From positions 1 to 18,259 of the forward strand of contig JAZUHB010000117.1 in NCBI GenBank assembly GCA_045641505.1: a DNA stretch of 18,259 nucleotides. The letters run 5' to 3'. Source of the stretch: JAZQNF01 sp045641505 (GTDB lineage Bacteria; Bacillota; Clostridia; Lachnospirales; Bianqueaceae). Positions 1 to 8,299 of the stretch are shown in pieces (positions within the stretch are counted from its first letter, which is position 1; each line of letters begins with the position of its first letter). Made by a program: the position numbers and the translations under genes. Under the pieces are notes generated by a model, which was not told the origin of the DNA, did not search any database, and was given only the letters and a program-made list of their open reading frames with translations.

Positions 1-901
1 CCGGCCGCACGAGCCCCAGCCGGTCGAGGAGCGCCTCCTGGCAGTCCGACCACTCCGGCGTGCAGAGGCCCAGATCGCGGGCCTTCCGCGCTGCGTAGCG
101 CATGCCCTCCGCGACACACTCGCCGTGGAGCGCCGTGTAGCCCAGCGCCGTTTCCACCGCGTGGCCGTAGCTGTGGCCGTAGTTCAGCGCACGGCGGAGG
201 CCCCGGTCGAGGAAATCCTCCTCCACGACCCGCGCCTTGGTCCGGACGGACATCCGCACGAATTCCTCGAGCGGCTCCGGCTCCTTCGCGAGGATCCGGC
301 CCGTGTTCGCCTCGAAGAAGGCGAGCAGCTCCCGATCCAGCACGAAGCCGAGCTTCAGTCCCTCCGCGAGGCCGGCCCGGTATTCCCGCTCCGGCAGCGT
401 GGTCAGGTAGCGCAGATCCGCGGCGACCAGCTCCGGCATCCGGAAAAGGCCGATCATGTTCTTGCCCGCGGGCGTGTTCACCGCACACTTGCCGCCGATG
501 GCCGCGTCGACCAGCGCCAGGGCCGTAGTGGGCACGTAGACGCAGGGGATGCCGCGCTGATAGGTCGCCGCGAGAAAGCCGCCGAGGTCCAGGCAGACGC
601 CGCCGCCCAGGCAGATCAGCACCGTGTCGCGTCCGAAGCCGCGCTCCAGCATGCGGTCCTCGAGCTGCGCCTTCACCTCCCGGGTCTTGCTCGCCTCCCC
701 CGCGGGGAAGGAAAGCAGCTTCGCGCCGAGCTGCTGCGAAAGCCGCGCGCCCCAGAGCGGAAGCAGCGACGAATCGCAGAGCAGGAGACGGCGGAAGCCC
801 GGGAAACGGGTGCTAAGCTCCGCGGCGAGCCGGTCGGTCAGGCCCGTTCCGATGATCACCGGGCAGCTCGCGCCGCCCGCCGAAATGGTGAGTTCAGTCA
901 T
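1..901 (-). CDS. aroB: 3-dehydroquinate synthase, partial (C-terminus beyond window edge)
   Basis: Converts DAHP to 3-dehydroquinate, the second step of the shikimate pathway to aromatic amino acids, in the cytosol with NAD and a divalent metal. I translated 300 codons from the ATG at 901 to the window edge; the full family is about 350 residues, so the end is missing. Seen: glycine-rich NAD segment LGGGVCLDLGGF (98-109), YQRGIP (114-119), VPTTALALVDAAIGGK (123-138), AGKNMIGLF (145-153), and metal-ligand candidates in AEGLKLG (E180), GHSYGH (H246 region) and LHGE (H259). Some positions differ from common forms, for example LDLGGF where GDLAGF is usual. The start lies 1 base after the pfkA stop with no good ribosome binding site, which suggests translational coupling. 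It is the last visible gene of the dnaE-pfkA-aroB operon. Confidence 0.93.
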   Translation of the reverse strand, partial: MTELTISAGGASCPVIIGTGLTDRLAAELSTRFPGFRRLLLCDSSLLPLWGARLSQQLGAKLLSFPAGEASKTREVKAQLEDRMLERGFGRDTVLICLGGGVCLDLGGFLAATYQRGIPCVYVPTTALALVDAAIGGKCAVNTPAGKNMIGLFRMPELVAADLRYLTTLPEREYRAGLAEGLKLGFVLDRELLAFFEANTGRILAKEPEPLEEFVRMSVRTKARVVEEDFLDRGLRRALNYGHSYGHAVETALGYTALHGECVAEGMRYAARKARDLGLCTPEWSDCQEALLDRLGLVRP

Positions 902-902
902 C

Positions 903-1901
903 TCAGTAGTTGGATACCAGGTCGTTGGCCTTCAGAATCGCGGAATTGAACTTGCGCTTCATCGCCAGCGCCTCGGTAATGTCGTAATCCTTGTAGGTAT
1001 TGTTCTTGAACGCGATGACGCGGTTGGTCTCGCCCGCCATCAGCAGGTCGACCGCCTTGGTGCCCATCATGGTGGCGTGCTTGATGTCCGTCGCGGTGGG
1101 CGCGCCGCCGCGTTGTACGTAGCCGAGGATGGTGGCCCGGGACTCGATGCCGGTCTCCTTCTCGATGCGCAGCGCCAGGTTCTCGGAGCTGGGCAGGATG
1201 CCGTCGGCGACGATGCCCTCGGCGACCACGATGATGTTGTGGTCCTTGCCCATCTCGCGGTTCGCGCGGATGGTCTTCAGGATGGAGGAGAACTTCGCGG
1301 TCTTCGGATCCTCGGGCACGAGGATGATCTCGGCGCCGCCGGTGGTGCCGGCCCAGAGCGCCAGCTCGCCGCAGTGACGGCCCATGACCTCGATGACGGA
1401 AACGCGCTCGTGGGACGCGGAGGTATCGCGCAGCCGGCGGATGGAATCGAGGATGACGTTGGCCGCGGTGTCGAAGCCGATCGTGTAATCGGTGCAGGCC
1501 AGATCCATGTCGATGGTGGCGGGGATGCCGATGACGTTCACGCCCTCCTCGGAGAAATCGCGGGCGCCCTTGAAGGTGCCGTCGCCGCCGATGCAGACCA
1601 GGCCGTCGATGCCGTGAGCGCGGCAGACCTCCGCCGCCTTCTCGCGCCATTCCTTCTGCAGGAACTCCTGGCAGCGCGCGGTGTAGAGCACCGTGCCGCC
1701 GCGGTGGATGATGTTCGAGACGCTGTGCTCGTCCATCTCCCGGATCTCATCGTTGATCAGGCCGTTGTAGCCCTTCTCGACACCGACCACGCGAAGCCCC
1801 AGATTCAGGGCGTAGCGGACGACCGCGCGGATGCAGGCGTTCATGCCCGGCGCGTCGCCGCCGCTCGTCAGGACTCCGATCGTTTTGACCTTGCTTTCCA
1901 T
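903..1901 (-). CDS. pfkA: ATP-dependent 6-phosphofructokinase
   Basis: Phosphorylates fructose 6-phosphate to fructose 1,6-bisphosphate, the committed step of glycolysis. The product is 332 residues, a normal length for the bacterial short form. Numbering from the chosen start: TSGGDAPGMN (12-21), HRGGT (66-70), GGDGT (105-109), PATIDMD (127-133), TDYTIGFDTA (137-146), RDTSASHERVSVIEVMGR (158-175). The glycine after GGD (as in E. coli G104) points to ATP rather than pyrophosphate as donor. The PGTIDND loop of most relatives reads PATIDMD here, but both catalytic aspartates (131, 133) are kept. Start choice: an upstream ATG at 1907 is only 1 base from the GAGG at 1909-1912, while the ATG at 1901 is 7 bases away, so 1901 is preferred. 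It follows dnaE by 27 bases and shares its promoter. Confidence 0.95.
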   Translation of the reverse strand: MESKVKTIGVLTSGGDAPGMNACIRAVVRYALNLGLRVVGVEKGYNGLINDEIREMDEHSVSNIIHRGGTVLYTARCQEFLQKEWREKAAEVCRAHGIDGLVCIGGDGTFKGARDFSEEGVNVIGIPATIDMDLACTDYTIGFDTAANVILDSIRRLRDTSASHERVSVIEVMGRHCGELALWAGTTGGAEIILVPEDPKTAKFSSILKTIRANREMGKDHNIIVVAEGIVADGILPSSENLALRIEKETGIESRATILGYVQRGGAPTATDIKHATMMGTKAVDLLMAGETNRVIAFKNNTYKDYDITEALAMKRKFNSAILKANDLVSNY

Positions 1902-1928
1902 TTTCATGCCTCACATAAAATATAGATT

Positions 1929-4900
1929 TTATCTCAGAACCACATTCGTTTCGCCCAGGATCTTCCCGAGCTTGGCCCGGGTCACGGGCTTGCCCCAGGT
2001 GTTGAGCTCCTTCGGCGCGGTCATTCTCTGCTGCTCAGCCTTCAGGTAGATCTTCACCGTGTAGGGGCCGGGATCCTCCGCCAGCAGACGGCAGATCTCG
2101 TCCTTCTTCTCCTCCCAGGCCGCGGCGTTTTCCACCTGGATCCAGAGGATCTTCGGATCGATGCTCCGGCGCTCCCGGCCGTAGGTCTTCGCGAGGGCCG
2201 AGGTATCGTCGAAGGAGGACAGGGTCTGGCAGACCAGCTTGCTGTCCGCCTCCTCCACCACGCTCACGCGGCCGCGGACGAAGATCCGCGCGTCCTCCGC
2301 GAGCAGCTCGCGGTTCTCCTCGTATACGTTCGGGAAGACCAGCACCTCCACGCTGCCGTAGAGGTCTTCCACCGTGATGAAGGCCATCATGTTATTGTTC
2401 TTGGTGGTCTTCACGGTCTTCTGGGTGATGATGCCGCCGATCGTGACGACCTCGCCGTCGCCGAGCCGGCGTCCGCCGCCCTCCTCCTCGCTTTCGCCCT
2501 CGTAGGCGAAATCGGAGCAGAAGTGCGTGACGGTCTGCCGCCACTGCGCCTCGTAGGCCGCCAGGGGATGGCCGCTCAGGTAGATGCCCAGGGCCTCCTT
2601 CTCCAGCGAGAGCCGCACGCTCTCGGGGTATTCGGGCACGTTCGGAAGCGGCATCTCGCGCACCTCCTCCGCGCTCCCGTCGGCAAAGCCGAAGAGATCC
2701 ATCTGGCCGCTCATCTGGGTCTTCTTCCAGGTGGCCGCGGCGGAAAGGGCCTCGCCGCTGATCGCCCAGTACTGGCTGCGGCGGCCGCCCCAGGAGTCGA
2801 AGGCGCCGGCCTTGATCAGGTTCTCGACCGTGCGCTTGTTCAGGTCGTGATCCTGCATCCGGCGGCAGAAATCGTAGAGATCCTTGAAGGGGCCGTTCGC
2901 CGCGCGGTCGTTCTCCAGCTGCGCGATGCAGTTGTGACCGACGTTCTTGACCGCGGAAAGGGCGTAGCGGATGCGCTTCACGCCGTCCGCCCCGAGCTCG
3001 ACCGCGAAGCAGTCGCGGCTCTTGTTCACGTCCGGCGGTAGCAGCTCGATGCCCATCTCCTTCAGGGTCTGGATGTAGGCCACCAGCTTCGGGGTAGCGT
3101 CGATCACGGAGGTCATGATGGCCGCCATGTATTCGACCGGGTAATGGTATTTCAGCCAGGCCGTCTCGTAAGCCACCACCGCGTAGGCGGCCGCGTGGCT
3201 CTTGTTGAAGGCGTACTTGGCGAAGTCGGTCATCTCGTCGTAGATGGCGGCGGCGACGTCCTCGGAGATGCCGTGCGCCACGCAGCCAGGCACGCCCAGC
3301 TCCGCGTTTCCGTGGATGAAGTTCTCCTGCTCGCGGGCCAGCTCGTCCGCGTGCTTCTTCGCCATCGCGCGGCGGACCAGGTCGCTCCGGCCCATCGTGT
3401 AGCCGGCGAGATCGCGCACGATCTGCATGACCTGCTCCTGGTAGACGATGCAGCCGTAGGTCTTGTTAAGGATGGGCTCGAGGAGCGGCGTCCGGTAGAC
3501 GATCTTCGACGGGTCCTTCTTGCCCTCGATGTACTTCGGGATGAAGCTCATGGGACCGGGGCGGTAGAGGGAGATGCCGGCGATGACGTCCTCCAGGCTC
3601 TCCGGCTTCAGCTCCTTCATGAACGAGGTCATGCCGGCGGATTCCAGCTGGAACACGCCCGAGGTCTGGCCCTGGCCGATCATGCGGTAGACGCCCGCGT
3701 CGTCCATGGGAATCGCGTCGATGGCGATTTCGAGCCCCTCGGTGTCGCGGACGTTCTTCAGCGTATCCTCGATGACGGTCTCCGTGCGGAGGCCGAGGAA
3801 GTCCATTTTGAGGAGGCCCAGCTCCTCCAGCGTGGTCATGGTGTACTGGGTGGAGATCACGCCGTCCGCGGCCATCAGGGGCACGTGCTCCATCGTGGCG
3901 GAACGGGAGATCAGCACGCCCGAGGCGTGGGTGGAGCAATGCCGGGGCAGGCCCTCCAGGCGGCGGGACATGTCGATCAGCTTATGCACGGTCTCCTCGC
4001 CCTCGTAGGCCCCCTTGAGCTCCGGATTGACCTCGAGCGCCTTGTCGATGGTCATGCCCAGCTCGTTCGGGATCATCTTGGCGATCCGGTCCGCGTCGGC
4101 GTAGGGCAGGTCCATCACGCGGCCCACGTCGCGGACGACGAGGCGGGCCTTCATCGTGCCGAAGGTGACGATCTGGGCCACCTGGTCCTTGCCGTATTTC
4201 TCCACGACGTAGTCGATCACGTCCTGGCGGCGGCGGTCGGAGAAGTCGACGTCGATATCGGGCATGGACACTCGCTCCGGGTTCAGGAAGCGCTCGAAGA
4301 TGAGGTCATATTTCAGCGGATCGATGTTGGTGATCTTCAGGCAGTAGGAAACGAGGGCGCCGGCGGCCGAGCCGCGGCCCGGGCCGACCATGATGCCGTG
4401 GGTCTTCGCGTAGTGGATGAAGTCCCAGACGATCAGGAAGTACTCGACGTAGCCCATGTGGGCGATGACGCCGATTTCGTATTCGATGCGCTCCTCGGCG
4501 ATTTTCCGGTTGGGGCTGCCGACGGGATAGCGCTCGTCGAGGCCCTGCGCGCAGAGCTCGCGCAGATAGCTTTCGGCGGTATGACCCTCGGGCACCGCGA
4601 ACGCGGGGATCTTGGACTTGTGGAACTCGAAGCTGACGTTGCAGCGCTCCGCGACGCGGACGGTGTTCCCGAGCGCCTCGGGCACCGCGCCGAACAGCTC
4701 CTCCATCTCGGCGGGGCTCTTCAGATAGTAATCGCCCTCGTAGCGCATCCGGTTCTCATCCTGGACCTTCTTGCCGGTCTGGATGCAGAGCAGGAGGTCA
4801 TGGGCCTCTTTATCCTCTTTGTAGGTATAATGGACGTCGTTGGTGCAGATCAGCGGAAGCTCCAGCTCCTTCGACATCCGGATCAGCGCCTGGTTGACGG

Positions 4901-5450
4901 TGATCTGGTCCGCGATCCCGTGGTTCTGCAGCTCGAGGTAGAAATGCTCCGGTCCGAAGAGCTCCTTGTAGCGCGCCGCGACCGCCTTTGCCTTCTCGTA
5001 GCCCTCGTCCAGGACGGGGCGGGCGACGACGCCGGCGAGACAGGCGGAGAGCGCGATCAGCCCCTCGTGGTACTGCGTGAGCAGCTCCCAGTCGATGCGG
5101 GGCTTGTAGTAGAAGCCCTCGATGAAGCCGAGGGATACCAGCTTGATCAGGTTCTGATAGCCCTGGTTGTTCTCCGCAAGGAGGACCAGGTGGTTGTACT
5201 CCGCGTCGGAGCGGCCGTCCTTCTGGAAGCGGTCGCGCGTGACGTAGACCTCGCAGCCGATGATGGGCTTGATCCCCTGCGCCTTGCATTCCTGGTAGAA
5301 CTTGACGCAGCCGTACATCACGCCGTGGTCGGTGATCGCGAGGGAATCCATGCCGAGGGCCTTGGCCTGCGCGACGATCTCGCCGAGCTTGGACGAACCG
5401 TCCAGAAGGCTGTACTGGGTATGGACGTGAAGATGGACGAAATCTGCCAC
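1929..5450 (-). CDS. dnaE: DNA polymerase III alpha subunit (DnaE type)
   Basis: Replicative DNA polymerase of the C family, 1173 residues. Domains in order: PHP domain (about 1-275) with HLHVHT, DHG (41-43), GCEVY (65-69) and NDVHY (204-208); polymerase core with GPGRGSAAGALVSY (356-369), PDIDVDF (397-403) and KMDFLGL (548-554, third catalytic Asp 550); a helix-hairpin-helix region near 800-880; an internal clamp-binding motif QMDLFG (916-921); and an OB-fold near 1000-1080. Start: GTG at 5450 with AAAGGAGG 8 bases upstream. An in-frame ATG at 5489 exists, but it lies within about 2 bases of the predicted transcription start and lacks a binding site. In Bacillota this subunit usually works beside PolC; PolC is not in the window. 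It leads the operon to pfkA and aroB. Confidence 0.97.
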   Translation of the reverse strand: MADFVHLHVHTQYSLLDGSSKLGEIVAQAKALGMDSLAITDHGVMYGCVKFYQECKAQGIKPIIGCEVYVTRDRFQKDGRSDAEYNHLVLLAENNQGYQNLIKLVSLGFIEGFYYKPRIDWELLTQYHEGLIALSACLAGVVARPVLDEGYEKAKAVAARYKELFGPEHFYLELQNHGIADQITVNQALIRMSKELELPLICTNDVHYTYKEDKEAHDLLLCIQTGKKVQDENRMRYEGDYYLKSPAEMEELFGAVPEALGNTVRVAERCNVSFEFHKSKIPAFAVPEGHTAESYLRELCAQGLDERYPVGSPNRKIAEERIEYEIGVIAHMGYVEYFLIVWDFIHYAKTHGIMVGPGRGSAAGALVSYCLKITNIDPLKYDLIFERFLNPERVSMPDIDVDFSDRRRQDVIDYVVEKYGKDQVAQIVTFGTMKARLVVRDVGRVMDLPYADADRIAKMIPNELGMTIDKALEVNPELKGAYEGEETVHKLIDMSRRLEGLPRHCSTHASGVLISRSATMEHVPLMAADGVISTQYTMTTLEELGLLKMDFLGLRTETVIEDTLKNVRDTEGLEIAIDAIPMDDAGVYRMIGQGQTSGVFQLESAGMTSFMKELKPESLEDVIAGISLYRPGPMSFIPKYIEGKKDPSKIVYRTPLLEPILNKTYGCIVYQEQVMQIVRDLAGYTMGRSDLVRRAMAKKHADELAREQENFIHGNAELGVPGCVAHGISEDVAAAIYDEMTDFAKYAFNKSHAAAYAVVAYETAWLKYHYPVEYMAAIMTSVIDATPKLVAYIQTLKEMGIELLPPDVNKSRDCFAVELGADGVKRIRYALSAVKNVGHNCIAQLENDRAANGPFKDLYDFCRRMQDHDLNKRTVENLIKAGAFDSWGGRRSQYWAISGEALSAAATWKKTQMSGQMDLFGFADGSAEEVREMPLPNVPEYPESVRLSLEKEALGIYLSGHPLAAYEAQWRQTVTHFCSDFAYEGESEEEGGGRRLGDGEVVTIGGIITQKTVKTTKNNNMMAFITVEDLYGSVEVLVFPNVYEENRELLAEDARIFVRGRVSVVEEADSKLVCQTLSSFDDTSALAKTYGRERRSIDPKILWIQVENAAAWEEKKDEICRLLAEDPGPYTVKIYLKAEQQRMTAPKELNTWGKPVTRAKLGKILGETNVVLR

Positions 5451-5497
5451 GGGCGGGCCCTCCTTTCGAAAAAAGTCATACTGACGCACTTTAATCC

Positions 5498-5526
5498 ATT
5501 GTACCGCGGGCGAGGCGGAATGGCAA
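5498..5526 (-). promoter_or_regulatory. Sigma-A type promoter of dnaE-pfkA-aroB
   Basis: Minus strand: -35 TTGCCA (5521-5526), 17-base spacer, -10 TACAAT (5498-5503). The predicted start near 5491 gives a leader of about 40 bases ending in the AAAGGAGG of dnaE. It lies between the terminator of the preceding gene set and dnaE, so it is the natural promoter for the three-gene operon. Confidence 0.72.
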
Positions 5527-5561
5527 GAAAAAACTCGGCAAAGCGGGGGGATGGGACAAAA

Positions 5562-5594
5562 AAGGGAGACAGGCCTCCTCGGTCTGTCTCCCTT
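5562..5594 (-). terminator. Intrinsic terminator after the LPXTG protein gene
   Basis: Perfect arms GGGAGACAG (5564-5572) and CTGTCTCCC (5584-5592), extendable by two A-T pairs, with an 11-base loop. Read on the minus strand the hairpin is followed by TTTTTTG. It starts about 16 bases after the stop codon of the gene ending at 5610, so it closes the gene set 5610-8835. Confidence 0.88.
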
Positions 5595-5609
5595 CGTTTC
5601 GATCGACGC

Positions 5610-6632
5610 TCAGGCTCTCTTTCTCCGCTTTCCGGTCAGAGCCAGCGCGGCGCCGGACACGGCGAGCAGACCGAGCCAAAGCGCGAGCCGGGCGTCGCCG
5701 GTGTCAGGCAGGGTATCGTCCGGAATCAGGACGGAGAAGACGGTCTCCGCCTCGCCGTCGGAGGAAAGGATCTTCAGGCTGTGCTCCCCTTCCGCGAGCG
5801 TGTTCAGGAAGGAGGCCTTCAGCAGGATCCGCGTGGAGCCCTCCTCGGCGTCGTACTCCGTGCCGGGCACGGTCTCGCCGTCCACCGCGACGGAAACGAA
5901 CTTCGCGAAGGGCGCGGAGGAGGTGAACAGAAGCGTGCCGTCGCCTCCGGCCACCCACTCGCTCGCGGCGCCGGCAATGATCTCATAGTCGATCTCCGGG
6001 GCCTCGAGGGTGAACTGCCAGCTGTCCGACGTCAGGGTCTCCGCCGCGGTGTAGTTCACGCCTTCGTCCGCATCGACAGCGACGAAGTAGGTGCCGGGCT
6101 CCGCCGGGGCTTCCCGCGTCCAGATTTCTTCCCCGCTCGCGCGGTATTTCAGCGAGATGTTGCCCATGCCGACGGTGAAGCCGTCGAAGAGGATGATGGC
6201 ATCCTTCGGGCTGCCGTCGCAGACCGTATCCGGCGCGATGAACGTGAACTCACTCGCCACGGGCGAGGCCTTCCGGATCACGAAGCTCCAGTCGGGATCG
6301 CTGAGACCCGTGGCCGCGTTGTAGTTTTCCGCTTCCGCTACGTCGGCCGTCACGTAGTACAGGCCCGCGTTCACGGGGAGACCGGGGAGCTCCTCCGTGG
6401 TACCCGCCTCGAAATAATGCAGAGTGATCTCTCCGATGCCCTCGGGGCCGATGAGCGTCGCGCGGTAGGGATTTCCGTCATAAACGGCGGGGAAGCCGTA
6501 GAAGGTGAACATGTCCGCGGTCGGGTCGGCCTTTTCGACCGTGAACTCCCACTCCTCCGCCAGCGCGGGGGCCGCGAAGGAGCAAAGCAGCATCAGTGCG
6601 GCCAGAACAGCCGCGGAAAGATTCTTTTTCAT
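5610..6632 (-). CDS. LPXTG-anchored surface protein with two MBG-like repeats
   Basis: A secreted protein of 340 residues, probably linked to the cell wall by sortase. Seen: signal peptide (1-26; charged MKKN, hydrophobic core, likely cut after APALA); two related modules of about 90 residues (27-118 and 119-206) sharing W-x-F at the start, a YDG/CDG turn, G-x-G-x-I-x-L-x-Y, P-x-x-G-x-Y-x-V and NYxAA, which resemble MBG/YDG-type Ig-like domains; a third beta-rich domain (213-303) resembling CBM_X2/Ig-like modules of gut Clostridia surface proteins; and a C-terminal sorting signal LPDTG (308-312), hydrophobic helix and KRRKR tail. Start: ATG at 6632 has GGAGG 6 bases upstream; an earlier in-frame ATG at 6665 lies near the end of the upstream gene and has no such site. 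It has no catalytic motif and no known ligand; binding or a structural role is an inference. No sortase gene is in the window. Confidence 0.85.
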   Translation of the reverse strand: MKKNLSAAVLAALMLLCSFAAPALAEEWEFTVEKADPTADMFTFYGFPAVYDGNPYRATLIGPEGIGEITLHYFEAGTTEELPGLPVNAGLYYVTADVAEAENYNAATGLSDPDWSFVIRKASPVASEFTFIAPDTVCDGSPKDAIILFDGFTVGMGNISLKYRASGEEIWTREAPAEPGTYFVAVDADEGVNYTAAETLTSDSWQFTLEAPEIDYEIIAGAASEWVAGGDGTLLFTSSAPFAKFVSVAVDGETVPGTEYDAEEGSTRILLKASFLNTLAEGEHSLKILSSDGEAETVFSVLIPDDTLPDTGDARLALWLGLLAVSGAALALTGKRRKRA

Positions 6633-6661
6633 GATAATCCTCCAGGTCAGGTTTGCGCCGG

Positions 6662-8299
6662 TCATCTTCCGGCTTCGAAGGGGGCATAGCGCCCGGTGAC
6701 AGGGTCTTTCGCGGTATAATCCCAGAGCGCGGCCCCACCCTCCGTGAAACGGGTGACGAGCTTGCGGTCCCGGGCGTTCGCGGAGCGGAGAAGCTCCAGG
6801 GAAAGCTCGGCCGCGTTCTCCGGCCGGGCGGCGAGGGGCGCGAGGCCCTCCGGCAGCCGGTCCGAGGAAGTAAAGGCGTAGAAATCCTGCAGGAGCTCCC
6901 GCAGCAGCGCCGGTTCCTTGCGGGCGAAGGCCGCCAGCAGCTCGAACTCCTCCTGCGCGCCGAGCGGCAGGAAGGCGAGCCCGCGAAGCTCCAGATAGTC
7001 CGCGAGGGTCTCGAAGAGTTCCCAGGCGGAATCGAATTCCTTCGCGAGCGCCGCGAAGAAGCGGACGAAGCGCCCGGAATTGGCAAAACGGTCGAAGCAG
7101 TCCTCCACCCGTTTGAGCTTCCCAAGGTCCCGCGGACTCAGCCAGTCGTTTTTCAAAAGCTCGTACGGGGGCGCGGGCGAGAAGACATAGCCGAAGCCCT
7201 CTTCCGCCGCGAGGGGCGCGCCCTGCAGGCGCTTCAGGAAGCCCAGCTGCAGCTCGTGGCAGCCGAGCTCATAGGCTTCGGAGAAGGAGCGGGCGAAGCG
7301 CCCGAGGTCCTCGTAGGGGAGCCCCGCGATCAGGTCCGCGTGCACCTTCACGCGGCCGCTTCCGACCAGGCGCCGGATGTTGCGGAAAAGCTTCTCCGTC
7401 GAGGGATTTCGGTGCACGGCGGCGAGCGCCTCCGACATCGTGGACTGGATGCCGATCTCCAGCTGCACCCGGCCCGCGGGCAGGTTCTCGAAGAGGGCCA
7501 GGAGCGGCTCGGTCAGCGTCTCCGCCTCGAGCTCGAAGTGGAAACGGGTCGGGCAGTCCTCCGGCAGCGCCGCGAGATAGCTGAGGATCACGGTCGCGAG
7601 CTCCGGCCGGGCGTTGAAGCTCCGGTCGAGGAATTTGATCAGCTTCGCGCCGTTCCCGACAAGGTATGTCAGCTCGCGGAGTACCTTGCCGGCGCTTTTG
7701 GCGCGGACCCCCTCCTCCGCCGCGGACAGGCAGTAGGAGCAGCGGTAGGGACAGCCGCGGGACGCCTCGTAATAGAGGATGCGGTCCCGGAAGAGCTCCA
7801 TCCTTCCTTCATAGAAGAAGGGAAGCTCGTCGAGGTTTTCGATCGGCCTCGCCCAGACACGCTTTCCGTCCGTTTCGAAGCCCCAGTCGTCCGGGACCTC
7901 GCGGCCGGCGAGGGTCAGAAGAAGCGCCGCGAAGGCCCGTTCGCCCTCGCCGCAGATGACGTAATCGCAGTCGTCTTCGGCGATCTCCGTATGACCGAGA
8001 CCGTAGGAGACCTCGGGGCCGCCGAGGATCAGCCGCGTCTGCGGCCGCACGCGGCGAAGGTCGCGGAGAAGCCGCCGGACCGTCTGCACGTTCCAGATGT
8101 AGGTCGAGAAGCAGACCGCGTTCGGCTCCTCCCGGAGGATGCCGTAGAGCAGCTCGCTGTATTCCTGGTTCACGGTGTATTCGGCCGTGCCCAGGAGCCC
8201 CGTTCCCGGCGCGAAGCGCTCCGCGTAGGCCGCCAGCGAGTAGATTGCGGGATTGGTGTGGATGTATTTGGCGTCGATGCCGACCAGCAGGGTTCTCAT
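6662..8299 (-). CDS. B12-binding domain radical SAM protein (DUF4080 type)
   Basis: 545 residues. An N-terminal cobalamin-binding-like Rossmann domain (1-130; MRTLLVGIDAKYIHTNPA, LILGGPEVSYG at 90-100, CGEGE at 116-120) is followed by a radical SAM core with the CxxxCxxC cluster in RGCPYRCSYC (C183, C187, C190), and a C-terminal helical region (about 370-530) matching what I recall of the DUF4080 tail. Such enzymes bind a 4Fe-4S cluster and S-adenosylmethionine; class B members may use cobalamin for methyl transfer. The substrate of this family is not known to me. The start overlaps the stop of the upstream gene by 4 bases (ATGA), with GGGGAGGTGA before it. The LPXTG gene begins 29 bases downstream. 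Confidence 0.87.
   Translation of the reverse strand: MRTLLVGIDAKYIHTNPAIYSLAAYAERFAPGTGLLGTAEYTVNQEYSELLYGILREEPNAVCFSTYIWNVQTVRRLLRDLRRVRPQTRLILGGPEVSYGLGHTEIAEDDCDYVICGEGERAFAALLLTLAGREVPDDWGFETDGKRVWARPIENLDELPFFYEGRMELFRDRILYYEASRGCPYRCSYCLSAAEEGVRAKSAGKVLRELTYLVGNGAKLIKFLDRSFNARPELATVILSYLAALPEDCPTRFHFELEAETLTEPLLALFENLPAGRVQLEIGIQSTMSEALAAVHRNPSTEKLFRNIRRLVGSGRVKVHADLIAGLPYEDLGRFARSFSEAYELGCHELQLGFLKRLQGAPLAAEEGFGYVFSPAPPYELLKNDWLSPRDLGKLKRVEDCFDRFANSGRFVRFFAALAKEFDSAWELFETLADYLELRGLAFLPLGAQEEFELLAAFARKEPALLRELLQDFYAFTSSDRLPEGLAPLAARPENAAELSLELLRSANARDRKLVTRFTEGGAALWDYTAKDPVTGRYAPFEAGR

Noticed and set aside
1915..1932. AT-rich inverted repeat (ATAAAAT...ATTTTAT) at the dnaE stop
   Set aside because: Only seven A-T pairs, no T-run or GC core, and pfkA follows 27 bases on in the same operon; it is more likely an AT-rich spacer than a terminator or operator.
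3144..6689. A 1181-codon open frame on the plus strand across dnaE and the LPXTG gene
   Set aside because: It is antisense to two genes with clear motifs, has no binding site at a sensible start, and its product is a biased mix of Ala, Val, Asp, Arg, His and Leu without domains. Long antisense frames are expected in GC-rich coding DNA.
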